Shown here piece after piece: positions 12,181 through 22,366 of a stretch of DNA of 64,000 nucleotides (position 1 is the stretch's first letter; every line of letters begins with the position of its first letter). The position numbers were made by a program, and so were the translations under genes. Below the pieces are notes generated by a model. It saw nothing but the letters and a program-made list of their open reading frames with translations. It had not been told where the DNA came from and did no database searches. Source of the stretch: Forficula auricularia (Eukaryota > Arthropoda > Insecta > Dermaptera > Forficulidae); assembly GCA_024734495.1 (NCBI GenBank), contig JALMQS010000841.1, positions 1,622,749 to 1,686,748 on the forward strand, given 5' to 3'.

Positions 12181-12929
12181 AAGTCTTAGTTTAGAAGTAA
12201 AAAAAAAAATTGAAAATGCCAATTTCTTCTCTTCATGTTTGCAATTTACGGGTCCTAAAGTAGCATTGCGACAAATGGCCCCATGTCGATACCTTCCCAT
12301 ATGTTCAATCAATACTGCTTTGCAAATAAGTAATGCTATCTTACCAAAAACATAAATGAGGCGTTCAAAACCAGAGTGGACCATCCCACAAATTTCATTT
12401 TCGCTGATAAACCTCTATAATCAAGTAGGTTTTTGAAGGTTTTTGGGTGGACCAAACTTAGTTTTTAAACGCCCTGCTAGATTACTAGATTACAGCACAA
12501 GTACCACTTTTTCAAGTCTATTCTCCAATAGATTAAAAACTTTAATTTTACATGTTTTTTATGTTTAATATTTTCAATCTTTTAAAAAAAATATTCTTAG
12601 ATTAAAAGTATAGGTACAAATAAATCTGTTAATCTTCATTAATCAACCCTTAGTATGCAAAACCCAGTATCACGTTATTTAACTAAAGTCGACTAGCTCA
12701 AAAAATATAGTATTTAAGAATTCAAAAGGTCATTTCAATATGCATAATCTGCAGTGATTCATTTTACAAATTGTTTCATATTTCCAACAACGCTGAGAGA
12801 GCAAAGTACTATCGCTATTTCAAGTCTCATAATCCTCAAGTTTCCTATTAATTTCATTTTATAAACCAATAATATCCTTTATAATTTTCAAGGAACTTAG
12901 TCTCGGTTCTAGGTGAAACATTTTAAATA
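12181..12929. other. No gene recognised
   Basis: Overlapping short frames occur on both strands (12142-12384 and 12164-12355) with no family resemblance. The rest is AT-rich. Confidence 0.35.
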
Positions 12930-13027
12930 AGAGTTAATTAAAAATACCTGGTAGGTTTCACATAAATACATTTTTATAAATAAATATTTATGTGAAACCT
13001 ACCAAGTATTTTTTTAATTAACTCTTA
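12930..13027. repeat. Short palindromic element, 'GTAGGTTTCACA' family
   Basis: GAGTTAATTAAAAATACCTG and its inverted partner enclose inverted GGTAGGTTTCACATAAATA blocks. TTCTAGGTGAAACA lies just outside at about 12907. The same GTAGGTTTCACA / CTAGGTGAAACA words recur at 19701-19909 and 52920-53150. Confidence 0.75.
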
Positions 13028-13035
13028 AATTCTTT

Positions 13036-13190
13036 ATTTTATACTTTTCTCATTTTCTAGTTGAATTTTATTGCTCGCTTTTTCTCTGGTGTAGTATAAT
13101 TACTTTCACATTTATATTCTATACGATATATTAATGTGAAGTATTGCGATCGCCTGCTGGGGTCCTGACTCTGAGATCTTGTAAAATTAT
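13036..13190 (+). repeat. Repeat family X fragment
   Basis: It matches the copy at 29570-29700: TACTTTTCTCATTTTCTAGTT, GTAGTATAATTACTTTC, GTGAAGTATTG and GGGTCCTGACTCT occur in order. Only the 5' part of the family is present. Confidence 0.65.
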
Positions 13191-13347
13191 GCAAAAGAGT
13201 GGATCTCAATCTTTTTCAAAGCGGGACCCTCTTTTGAAAATAATTTTTTAGTGACCCCTCATCCTTCAAAAATATTGATCTGTTACTAAGTATGTAGAGA
13301 AAATATCTTCCATAAAAAAAAATATCTACCATATATAAAATCTAGAT

Positions 13348-13566
13348 CAATGGTTCCTAACCTTTTCATTTTCATTACTCCTGTGAGCAAGCAACCCATG
13401 AGTCTCTTTATCCCTTATTAAAAAAATATCCATCCTCGCCTTGGCTCGCCCCATAGCGGAAAAATTGAATCCATTAGCGTCAACATATATTAATTAGTCT
13501 GATTACTCCCTTCAAGTAGCTATTTTACCTCTTTCTGGGTAAATATACCCAGGTTAGGAACTACTG
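13348..13566. mobile_element. hAT MITE in an ATCTAGAT site
   Basis: The termini CAATGGTTCCTAACCTTTTC and CAGGTTAGGAACTACTG are inverted. A perfect 8-bp duplication ATCTAGAT flanks them (13340-13347 and 13567-13574). It is 219 bp long and non-coding. Confidence 0.9.
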
Positions 13567-13579
13567 ATCTAGATAACTT

Positions 13580-13678
13580 TTAAGGAGTTTAGGTCACTTG
13601 TTTCACATTAAAATTAAACAAATTTACATCTTTTATTTTATTAATTTTAATGTGAAACAAGTGACCTAGAATCCTTAA
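13580..13678. repeat. Short palindrome
   Basis: TAAGGAGTTTAGGTCACTTG is mirrored by CAAGTGACCTAGAATCCTTA, with TTTCACATTAAAATTAA in the inner arms. A related inverted pair with GGTGAAACAAAT follows at 13745-13830. Confidence 0.7.
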
Positions 13679-14473
13679 CTCATAGTAAATAAATATTGCA
13701 TATACCTAATATTTATTTACTTTTACCTTTTTTAAGGAGTTTGGTGTTGGTTCAAGGTGAAACAAATATATCGAAATCAAAACTTATTTTTGTTTTATTT
13801 TATTTTATTTGAAACCCACCTCGTAATTTTACTTTATTTTTTATTTTTTATTACTGATCTAGATGTTCACATTCTAATTTGTATATAATTTTAAACTAAA
13901 TATTCAGTAATTCATTATCATTTTTTGATATATTTTTATTTAAGCTGCGAAAAAAGAAAATAAATTTCTTAAAAAGCCGTTTTTGTTTTATTTTAGCATT
14001 TCTGTCGGGAGCCTGCCATCTCTCACGAGTCCCCAGGGAACCACCATTTGGGAATCACTGTTGCAGAAAATCAGGCGCTTACCATGGCTAACATATCTTC
14101 TGGATTCTCGACTAGCGATGAAAAATATTAGATGTCCAACAACAGCAAGTAAGTTTTAAAAAGATAATTTGGAGGAAAATTTTAAAACTAAGATTCTGTA
14201 GGTTATATGAAAATTTTGGTGATTTGGTATTTCCTTGTCAACGCTTGGTTTGGGATAAGCTCAAACTTTACATAAAAATACATCATTTTAATACAAATAT
14301 TCAGTTCGTTAGTTACAAGCATTCAACAAGAGCTCCCTCATATAACTATTCATTTTTTTTATATATTATTCTTCATCCGAAGTTCTGAAGATAGCAAACC
14401 CAAAATCGATTCAGTTGTTAATTTTGGAAATACAAACATTTTGGCCCCAGATCGAGCTTTTCATGGCATTCTA

Positions 14474-14787
14474 TCTATATACTATATAAAATGGAAAAGT
14501 ATGTATGTATATTTGTATGATCCAAACGACCTGATTGGCCAGTGCATAGCCAATGGCAAAGCGTTAAATTATTAGAAAGATTCTGATTGGTCAGATAGTG
14601 ATCGTGCTTAGCCAATGTGTTAAATAAATCTTTCCTTATTGTTCTTTATTTTTGAATCAATTTTATTCAGCACATTCTTTCAATACTTACAGTATCATTT
14701 TAAATGTCAATTATTAAATTGGTATGAACGAGACGATCCCCGCCAGGAGCTAGGTAACGCCGGGCCGAAGCCCCGGTCGTCAGCTAG
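14474..14787 (+). mobile_element. Non-autonomous Helitron, family A
   Basis: The 5' end is TCTATATACTATATAAAATGG. The 3' end has a GC-rich hairpin (GCCGGGCC..CCCCGGTC) about ten bases before the terminal CTAG, followed by host T. No inverted repeats or TSD are present. TC start, hairpin and CTRR end between A and T are the classical Helitron signature. Copies: 26798-27111 and 52299-52610. It has no Rep/helicase coding. Confidence 0.85.
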
Positions 14788-14810
14788 TTATAGTATAAGA
14801 GCAAGAAACG

Positions 14811-15165
14811 CCCGTGGAAAAAAGAATTTTAGAATGGCTGGATTTTTGAAATTCCTTTTCTTATTGAAGCTTGGTAGGGATCCGGCATGTCTGGTTACTG
14901 GGAGCGGTTTCGTTTACTACTGCGCGTCCCATTTGTACAGGTACAAATTTCGTATTTTAGAATCATTTTAGAATGATTTTTTCTTTTTCAAAAAATAATA
15001 AAATAATTTTCTAAATGTAGAATTAACATAAGAAATTATTGATTACGTTATTTAACTTTCGCGGTTCAAAATGATTTTAGAATGAATTTTTAAGCTTCAA
15101 TAAGAAAAGGAATATCAAAAACCAGCCATTCTAAAATTCTTTCTCGAAAACGTTGCTAGTTCTCG
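14811..15165. repeat. Inverted repeat pair
   Basis: The segment around 14811-14875, with TTTTAGAATGGCTGG and CTTTTCTTATTGAAGCTT, is repeated in inverse orientation at 15085-15165. A frame at 14639-14971 crosses this boundary and the Helitron and is not a gene. Confidence 0.65.
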
Positions 15166-15233
15166 TACTAATATATGTGTAGGCCAGACAGTCATTGAAA
15201 CTCGCCAAGACTACTGGATAAGGTAAATAGAAA

Positions 15234-15338
15234 CAATTCATTTATAAAACGATCAATAAATCATTCAATAAAACATGAAACGTTCAGGAAATGTTGATTT
15301 ACTTGAAATGATTTGTTGATCGTTTTATAAATGAATCG
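15234..15338. repeat. Short palindrome
   Basis: AATTCATTTATAAAACGATC is mirrored by GATCGTTTTATAAATGAATC with a loop of about 55 bp that contains ACATGAAACGTTC. Confidence 0.75.
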
Positions 15339-15734
15339 TATTTATTTATTAACATAATACAACTAAGAACATTATATTATATTGACAAATAATTAAAATA
15401 AATCTAGGAATCACTTAAAAAGTCGTCATCACATGTTTGGTTAGGGCTAACAGCCTAACATGATAATAGGAGTTATTTTAAGTCGGGAAGATGGAAAAAA
15501 TTAAAAGAACTATACTTTTGTATCCTTTTGTCATTTTATAATTGATTAAATGGACGTTTCAGATACTTTCATGTGTCCATTCTCAACCCAATATCAATTC
15601 CCTGTTTTTGGAGATACAATTATGAAGTTTCATTAAAATACAATAAAACAAGTAAGAATTGTTTTATTCATATATCTAGTTCTAGGCTAAAATGAACTGA
15701 ACTTCTTCTTCTTCTTTTTTATTATTGTTAGGCT
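15339..15734. other. No gene; 3' flank of the RT element
   Basis: AT-rich. On the minus strand the RT element is followed at 15703-15725 by an A/GAA-rich tail (poly-A-like then GAAGAAGAAG), the kind of simple-repeat tail seen on some non-LTR elements. Confidence 0.45.
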
Positions 15735-16482
15735 AAAAACCTGTTTACTCCAGAGCGTCTTTCCATCGTTTTCTTGGACGGCTCCGTCTTCTTTTCCCGG
15801 TAGGGTTGTTGTCATGTACCTACCACACCAGCCGGTCTTCGTTCATTCGCAATACGTGTGCACTCCATTCTGATCTTCTTCTTTGGACCCATATGCTGAC
15901 TATTTGTATATTGCACTTTTCCCTAATATCTTCATTTTTTACCCTGTCCAACCTTGTTTTACCCGCAATTCTGCGTAGCGATTTCATCTCACAAACTTCC
16001 AATATTTCTCTTGTTTTTGCGGTGTCTGTTCTTGTTTCGGCCGCATATGACAAAATTGGTCTCACAATGGTCTTATAGATGCGTACTTTTGCTTCCGTTT
16101 CCAGAAACTTGTTTGACCAAACCGTTTCATTCAGGCATCCTGATATTTTGGACGCCTTAATAGATTGGAGTCTGACTTCCACGCTAACGCTTTTGGAGCT
16201 GGTTATCTGAACGCCGAGATAGAAGGATGGCACTTGTTCCACTATGGTGTTATACAGCTGTAGCTTACAGCCTACTGGTTCTCTAGCTATAGTGAGAGTT
16301 TTCGTCTTTTTCGAGGATATCTTGAGTTGGAATTTTTCGCAGGAAAGTGCAAATTTATGTAAGAATCGTTGGAGGTCGTTTTCGCTTTCCACAACAAGAG
16401 TAGCGTCGTCTGCGTAGCACACAATATTGACATTCTCATCTCCCATTGAGTAGTGAACTATAGAATTAATTATTAAACTCAT
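15735..16482 (-). pseudogene. 5'-truncated non-LTR retrotransposon, C-terminal reverse transcriptase
   Basis: The minus-strand frame 16482-15820 encodes about 220 residues. It holds the RT catalytic block NIVCYADDATLVVES (the YADD box near residue 23), then SFYLGVQI, a C-terminal segment KVRIYKTIVRPILSYAAETR and the block KSLRRIAGKTRLDRVKNEDI. After a frameshift near 15820 the usual basic tail (SRPRKRWKDALE) follows to a stop near 15737. The endonuclease and N-terminal RT are missing. Truncation just upstream of the YADD box and a simple-repeat tail fit an aborted target-primed insertion. Clade not settled (RTE-like organisation possible). Confidence 0.85.
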
Positions 16483-16942
16483 TCAATAAACAAAACAATT
16501 TTTTACTTGGTATGCTGACAGAAAAAAATGCCAAATCACCAAAACTTTAGGCTTTTTTCAATCGTCAATCATTTTATTTTGTGAATGGGCCGGATTGAGT
16601 AAGCAGGAGAGGTCAAAACTCGTTCCATGCAAAGAATTGACAGGCTAGAATTCTAGCCCTCTATTTAGTGCTAACCAATAAATTAAAAAAAAAAAAACAT
16701 CCTATCAAAGCGACCTTGTAGGCTCATAGCGAATGAATGGTGTATATATTATATCGAAATAAAAATGACAATAACCTTTTTTAATCGGTTAATAAAATAT
16801 ATATGTAATAAAAGTAGGGTGCGCGGAATTTATTTACGTCGAATAAGACAAATAATTAATCTTTCATAAAAAATCATTCTTATGCCCTTTTTTATAAGAA
16901 GCTTGTCTTTTAAGTCTTATTTAAGTTAAAATTCGATTATAC
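16483..16942. other. No gene recognised
   Basis: AT-rich sequence with an A-run at about 16685-16697. No element borders were found. Confidence 0.4.
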
Positions 16943-17014
16943 GACTATAGCTTGGATGGTTTGACCTTCATCATCAATCTTTTTAATTTGATTATTTATG
17001 TCCATCGATTAAAT

Positions 17015-17372
17015 TAATAAGTTGTTGTAGGGAAATAAGGACAATAGCTTATGCAAGTATTTTTTATTTTATGTCAACTTTTCGTCAACGACTTTCTCAG
17101 GGCTCAAACAAATTAATTTCTTTGCATATTTGTCATTTTATAAATATTCATTCTTAGCAAACACATAATAGGCACAGATTGAAAATAAAATAGGAAATGT
17201 TTTCAATCTGTGCCTATATGTGTTTGCTAAGAATGAATATTTATAAAATGACAAATATGCAAAGAAATCAATTTGTTTGAGTCCTGAGGAAGTCAACAAA
17301 GTTGACGAAACGTTGGCATAAAATAAAAATACTTGCATAAGCCATTGTCCTTATTTCCCTACAACAACTTAT
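17015..17372. repeat. Near-perfect palindrome, 'GAAACGTTGG' family
   Basis: Arms of about 170 bp begin with ATTAATAAGTTGTTGTAGGG and end with its inverse. Each arm carries CTGAGGA (or its decayed inverse), a GTCAAC/GTTGAC hairpin and GAAACGTTGG. Relatives lie at 20583-20751 and 58545-58940. The minus frame 17138-17338 is palindrome sequence. Confidence 0.85.
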
Positions 17373-17421
17373 TAATCTTTTAATTAGAAAAATGTTATCT
17401 GTTATTTACTCATAACGAGTC

Positions 17422-17842
17422 AATATGGCTGCTTAGCTCATCGAAGATGTCTCTGCCACTGTCCTTTTTCTATGGATGCTATCACGGCAGGTGCTCTGAT
17501 GAGATACCATCAGTAATTCCCCAAAGCATGCTTTGCACGCAGCAGTTTGCCAGACTCAACACTCTTTTGCGGTCAAACTGGAATAGTGCCGGACGCTTCA
17601 TTCGCGAATACATATATCCCATACTTCCAGCAGAACTGGACACTCTCTCCCAGTCTGTCTCCTTCCCAGTACCTATGATCTTCAAACTCTGCTACTCTCA
17701 GGTGCATAGACACCTTCGTCTTACACCCTCTCATTAATCAACTTTCCTTATATTCGGTAATGCGAGGTCTTTCGAGATCCATAGGGTCTACTATCTTTAC
17801 TGAGTACACCCCTTCTGTGCATTCGATTGCATTAAAAAAAAA
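17422..17842 (+). pseudogene. 5'-truncated Jockey-like retrotransposon copy with poly-A
   Basis: It starts in the C-terminal part of the reverse-transcriptase ORF: LFFYGCYHGRCSDEI-type residues (position 17460 on) correspond to the HGRCS block common in Jockey-like elements. Frameshifts then separate it from the WNSLPA..TYNLQTFKTRVHRHL block that is intact in other copies here. The 3' UTR ends in CATTCGATTGCATT and A(9-10). Open frames 17447-17737 (+) and 17482-17685 (-) are this decayed ORF and its shadow. Confidence 0.8.
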
Positions 17843-18010
17843 GCTAGAAGAAAATTCGTTTTGTAGTTATAGCAAGCTAGCTAAATAAATCCCTTATGTT
17901 GCTAGAAGTTTCTCTAGCTAATCGGCCAATTGACCCTATGAGAAATAACAGATAAAATATTTTTAATTAAAAAGATTGGTGATGAAGGTCAAATCTTCGA
18001 AACTATAGTC

Positions 18011-18746
18011 TAAATCAAATAAATTATATATATATGCATATTTACCTAGATTTGGTATATGATTATGTTTATTTACATCAAGCAGAGGACAACCTCAGTG
18101 ATTTCTCTTTATAAATCAACAACGCTGCTACTCTCGCCAAAACAAAATTTTTTCATTATTTTATTACCTGTTTGTGAAATTTTTCTACGGACCTACACCG
18201 GTCTATAAACCGGCGGTTAAGAAACTCTGCTCTAGACGTCTAGACTAAACTCCCATGTTTGGAATACTATTTTTATCTCCATTTAAATAGGAATGGAAAC
18301 ATTAGACATCAAAAGAGGAAATGCTCTCCTAGTAGCATTCTGCTAAGGATTAGATTAGAATATCTATGCGTAATTAAATTCTCGTTGGAATTATATGAAT
18401 CAGGTTTTTATCTATGATTCTCTTCAGAGATCATTTGAATAGAATACTATAATATTAAGGGAATTAAAAATAATACATTAGAATGGATTTTGATGAGGCA
18501 GTCCAAGGTTCAAAACATAGAGAAAATTGTATCTATCTTTTTATTCAAAGCCGACGTTTCGGAGGTTTCTTTCCTGCTTCTTCAGGGTTTTGAAAGGTCC
18601 GTGAAGGAAATATAACGTGACAATCCCCTTTCTCAGCAGAAATTATACAATATTGTACAATTTTTCATTATCAGCAGAAATTGTACAATATTGTTCACTC
18701 GGGCAACTCCAAAGTCAGAGTTTACTGACTCAAAAAATCTCTTATT
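18011..18746. other. No gene; (TA)-rich foldback flank and a stem motif
   Basis: The words GTTTATTTACATCAAGCAGAGGACAACCTC (about 18068-18097, given here as landmarks GTTTATTT and CAGAGGACAACC) match the outer arms of the foldback at 59390-60775. On the minus strand, 18548-18590 carries CTGAAGA..GAAACGTCGG. No coding exon was seen. Confidence 0.5.
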
Positions 18747-19450
18747 TTTACTTTACCATACAGGGTATGTCAAGTATTTTAATCGTGCATGAAAAAAGTG
18801 GGTTTTTGGGTTTTTTTTTTTTTTGAAATATCTCAAAAACGACTGGAACTACTTTGATAAAAAAAAATTGGGCGAAACCATGGCATTTCGGTCAACAAAA
18901 AAGCTCCAATAAGTGAACAACGAAAAAATTATATTTTTCGAGATAATAACTGTTTTGTCAAAATGTTTGTTAGTGGGTTATTCTGTTAGTCTGTGCCTTA
19001 CCAAATGTTTGTGGACGAGCTAGCTCAAAAACTAGTGGGAATATCATAACCAAATTTCAAAGGTAGTTTTGGTGCATAGAGATTTTATAACTGATTAAAT
19101 TTTGGTGCATATCGACCAAAAATTAAGGGAGGTGGAGGGGGATTAAAAATTAAAATTATAATATTTTCAAACTAAAAAAACAAGAAAAATGAAATATACT
19201 ATAAAATGAACAAAAATAACGAAAATATTTTTTATTCTGGCGCCAAAATTAGGGGGAGGGTCAAAAAATAAAAATCTAGGCCATTTGAGCAAGTTGAATC
19301 AAATTTTCTATACATAATCAGTGGGCCCCTATAACCCTAAAAATGCAAAAATAAACCCCCCAAAATGGGGGGGGGGGTTCAAAAAATTAAAATCTAGGCC
19401 CTTGTACCAAACTCAACCAGAAATGTATAGTAAAGTCAGAACATCAGAAC
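18747..19450 (+). repeat. Interspersed repeat family Y, copy 1
   Basis: About 700 bp that recurs at 53672-54400. Shared landmarks in order: TTTACCATACAGGGTATG, GGGCGAAACCATGGCATTTC, GTTAGTCTGT, GACGAGCTAG, AATTTTGGTGCATATCGACC, a G-run and CATCAGAACGTGTCAATTT. The G-rich monomers near its 3' part are shared with Helitron family B. Termini are not diagnostic of a class. Confidence 0.7.
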
Positions 19451-19700
19451 GTGTCAATTTATTTTTTTTAATTTCAAAAAGATTACAAAAATGTATAATC
19501 GGAAATTTATAATTATAAATGTTTCTTGATATTAATTAATAATACATTTCATAATCTTTATATTCTCAATATTTAACAAATACAGACAAATAAAATAATG
19601 CTTAAAATAATTCTCCAAGTTATTAATCTTTTTGTCAGAAAAATTTGAATTGTGAGAAAATTAAACTTGTAAATTCAATAAAATTTAAATTTAAAAAGTA

Positions 19701-19893
19701 TAAATTACTAGGTAGGTTTCACAAATAAAAGACAAATTGCTTATGAGCAAGTCTATACACGAGTATATTTCGGGTTACGAGTTTTCTTTGTGAACTCCTG
19801 AAGATGGGCTCGTAACCCGAAATATATATAGTCTTGCTCATAAGCAATTGGTCTTTTATTTGTGAAACCTACATAGTAATTTATATTTTTAAA
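19701..19893. repeat. Palindromic element, 'GTAGGTTTCACA' family
   Basis: Arms TACTAGGTAGGTTTCACA..ATTGCTTATGAGCAAG and the inverse enclose ATATATTTCGGGTTACGAG, whose inverse contains CTGAAGA (19798-19804), a GGG/CCC stem and GAAA. A second copy of the family is at 52920-53110. The bordering TTTCACCTAGAA at 19898-19909 served as target for the hAT starting at 19910. Confidence 0.85.
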
Positions 19894-20039
19894 TATGTTT
19901 CACCTAGAACAGGGCTTCTTAAACTTTTTTCATTCGCGACACCATTTTGCCCGAAAAATTGTTTGCGACCCCATATTATAGATAGGTATACCGTTGATAT
20001 ATGGTGATATATACCATTATTTTTACTAGTAAATCAAAA

Positions 20040-20370
20040 TAAATTTACTAGAGTAAGATGGTGTCATCTATTAAATCCGATGGAATGGAATATTTTTAAT
20101 TATATGTCAGAGGGGCTGTTTTTCACTCGGGAATCGAACCCGAGTGCCAGTAACAGCAATCCGGGCCATCTGGCATTTTTACGCGTTTACATATGTCAGA
20201 GAGGCTCGCATCCCCCGCAGGTGAGTCCAGATGGCCCGGGTTATTGCTGTTACTGGCACTCGGGTCTCGATTCCCGAAGGGGGTGAAAACAATCCCTCTG
20301 ACATATAATTAAAAATATTCCATTCCATCGGATTTAATAGATGACACCATCTTATGATTTTCTAGTAAAT
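20040..20370. repeat. Long palindrome with a tRNA-like core in each arm
   Basis: Arms of about 130 bp (AAGATGGTGTCATCTATTAA..) mirror each other almost perfectly. The inner arm holds TCGGGAATCGAACCCGAGT, whose inverse (ACTCGGGT..TCGATTCCCGA) resembles a tRNA T-arm/B box, beside CCGGGCCATCTGG. Only the B-box-like part is recognisable, with no full cloverleaf. Confidence 0.75.
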
Positions 20371-20582
20371 TTGAATCTATTATCATCGGCAAATTAATAT
20401 CTTTCATAAAAAATAAATTTATTGAAGCAAATCTTCATAAACATACCCTAGTAGTAGATTTCGAGAATCTATATAGGCATTATAGTTACTAAGGTAGTTT
20501 GAAACATTTTGCTACTCGGGTACCTACATATTTTTATATTTTTATATTAATAATTTTACTTGATTATTTATGTCCATCGATT

Positions 20583-20751
20583 AAATTAATAAAGTTTTTG
20601 TAGGGAAAATAAGGACAATAGCTTATGCAAATAATCTTTATTTTTTCCAACGTTTCGTCAACGTTGTTGGAGGCCTGAGGAAACGTTGGAAAAAAATAAA
20701 AATTATTTGCATAGTTATTGTCCTTATTTGCTTCAATAACTTTATTAATAA
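20583..20751. repeat. Palindrome, 'GAAACGTTGG' family, shorter copy
   Basis: AAATTAATAAAG..GGGAAAATAAGGACAATA and its inverse bound the element. The core CCAACGTTTCGTCAACGTTG / CCTGAGGAAACGTTGG shows it is a collapsed relative of 17015-17372 and 58545-58940. Confidence 0.75.
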
Positions 20752-20759
20752 TTTTCATA

Positions 20760-21239
20760 TTTATTAAAGCTACATAATTACAATTATTAAATCTAAATAA
20801 TAATCTTAATTCACGGTGGTGCTGAGGATTCTTATAGGTGTTAAATGAAAGGCTTATTTTTCAGCAATTTCTTAATTTTAAATGGTGGTTTTTTTAATTT
20901 ATCCAAATATTTCGGTAATTCTGTACAATTGTAATAATAATGAAATGGATCTGCTCTTGTTTCTTATTAAATAAAGAATCAAACAGGAGTTCGTTATCTT
21001 CAACATTTTTCAAATTGGATCTGTGTTTTAATTTTATAATCGTCAATGCTGAGAACGTCAGTTTATTTAAATAAAATTTTCTAATACAAAATGGCAATTT
21101 TACAAATTATTGGAAAATAAATGACAGAACTACCTAGAATTCACTAAACTTTAATTATTGGCCGCTGTGCATTATAATATTTTTGTTGGTCATTGTTTGA
21201 TTGTCATTGTTGCCCGATGTTTTGCGACCCCAAAATTCA
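20760..21239. other. hAT interior, no gene recognised
   Basis: Unassigned AT-rich interior of the 19910-22194 hAT element. A minus frame at 20894-21097 has no recognisable domain, and a decayed transposase exon cannot be excluded. Confidence 0.35.
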
Positions 21240-21560
21240 GCTTTTTTTTTGTTTTTGTTTTTTTAATGCAATCGAATGCAAGAAGGGGTGTACCAGTAGA
21301 GATGCAGCCCCTATGGATCTCGAAAGACCCTTGCATTACCGAAGAGAAGGGAAAGTTGATTAAGTGAGAGGGTGTAGACGTAGGTGTCTATGCACTCGGG
21401 TTTTGAAGGTTTGAAGATTATAGGTGCTGGGAAAGATAGAGGCTGGGAGAGAGTTCCAGTTCCTTGAAGTCATGGGGATATATGTATTTGCGAATGAAGA
21501 GGTCCGGCACTTTTCTAATTTGACCGCGAGAGGGGAGTTGGCAAAACGCGTGCTAGTTAC
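21240..21560 (-). pseudogene. 5'-truncated Jockey-like copy
   Basis: On the minus strand the translated end of the RT ORF reads IPMTSRNWNSLPASIFPSTY then NLQTFKTRVHRHLRLHPLT and stop. It is followed by a 3' UTR ending GCATTCGATTGCATT and poly-A (as poly-T at 21240-21268 on +). It was inserted into the hAT at 19910-22194. Confidence 0.85.
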
Positions 21561-21576
21561 GCGACCTATAGTTTAA

Positions 21577-22182
21577 AGCCGGGTTTCCACCAAACGGACA
21601 GTTTTAAAAACAGTTCTGTTCTTTATAAACAGACTGTTCCATAAACTGTTTGCTTTTTTATAAACATACTCTCCCAGAGTTTGTTTATAAACTTTTGTTG
21701 CTGGTGTTTTGACCAAAATGTCTTTCAACGACGATGGTTTTATATTTAGTTGTGGTTTGTTTATAATTAATGATTCCTAAATCAGGAAAAAACCGAGATA
21801 TTGCGGTTTAGTTATCTATTAAAAAGGAGAGTTAATTCCGGCACAGAAAAATTATTGCATGATTTAAGTATTGACGACGTTAAATGCTCAATTGAGATCT
21901 TCCTTCAACAATTTTACAAGAATGTCAAGTACCGATTTCGAATTATTAATTAATTTCCTAGGCCCGAATGTTTTTTAAACAATAGGACGTGTACCAACAA
22001 ACCGGACAAAAAACAAGAACAAACTTGTTTTCCTTTGATCTACCGACTCAAGATGGGAAAGTGTTTTGTTTACTAAAACACTGTTTCCAAACAAAAATGT
22101 TTTAAGAACTGTTGAATTTTTACAAAACATTGGTTGTTTTTGTTTGTGTTTTTTGTTTTGTCTGTTTGGTGGAAACCCAGCT
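21577..22182 (+). mobile_element. PIF/Harbinger element with decayed transposase fragment
   Basis: TIRs AGCCGGGTTTCCACCAAAC and the inverse of AGCTGGGTTTCCACCAAAC are flanked by TAA on both sides (21574-21576 and 22183-22185), the Harbinger TSD type. Around 21885-21975 the + strand still encodes SSFNNFTRMSSTDFELLINF, the N-terminal motif of Harbinger/DDE_Tnp_4 transposases, but upstream frames are broken by stops. The catalytic domain is absent. At 606 bp it is an internally deleted copy. Confidence 0.85.
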
Positions 22183-22203
22183 TAAGAAGCACTGACCTAG
22201 AAC

Positions 22204-22358
22204 CGAGGGGTGAACCGCGATTGGAATTAGGTGTACACGTCTTTGGAATTATTTTGGAATTCATTAGATAATGCCCCTTCATCTATTGTCTTCTACTTGG
22301 AAATGAAAGTGGAAGTGGAAATAGGTGTACACGATATTAGGTCTCGGTTCACCCCTCG
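22204..22358. mobile_element. hAT MITE, CGAGGGGTGAACC family
   Basis: TIR CGAGGGGTGAACCG / CGGTTCACCCCTCG, 155 bp, with perfect 8-bp TSD CCTAGAAC (22196-22203 and 22359-22366). The interior has two inverted GGTGTACACG boxes. Other copies: 24056-24217, 25194-25371, 31929-32064 and 40007-40156. Confidence 0.92.
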
Positions 22359-22366
22359 CCTAGAAC

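Larger units (their letters stand above)
13197..14060. mobile_element. Diverged hAT element with nested insertions
   Basis: The ends GAGTGGATCTCAATC and GGGAATCACTG are inverted, and the flanks ATGCAAAA (13189-13196) and TTGCAGAA (14061-14068) match at 6 of 8 positions. It is an old hAT hosting a younger hAT MITE (13348-13566) and a palindrome (13580-13678). No transposase remains. Confidence 0.6.
16943..18010. repeat. Split foldback with CTTCATCATCA arms
   Basis: The left arm 16943-16990 (GACTATAG..TTTGACCTTCATCATCAA) and the right arm 17965-18010 (TTGGTGATGAAGGTCAAAT..ACTATAGTC) are inverted copies. A palindrome (17015-17372) and a Jockey copy (17422-17842) have landed between them. The same arms, close together, form the foldback at 59483-59695. 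Confidence 0.7.
19910..22194. mobile_element. hAT element expanded by nested insertions
   Basis: The left end CAGGGCTTCTTAAACTTTTT and right end TTAAGAAGCACTG are inverted. A perfect 8-bp TSD ACCTAGAA flanks them (19902-19909 and 22195-22202). Inside are a long palindrome (20040-20370), a GAAACGTTGG palindrome (20583-20751), a Jockey fragment (21240-21560) and a Harbinger element (21577-22182) that splits the right end. No hAT transposase was recognised. Confidence 0.85.
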
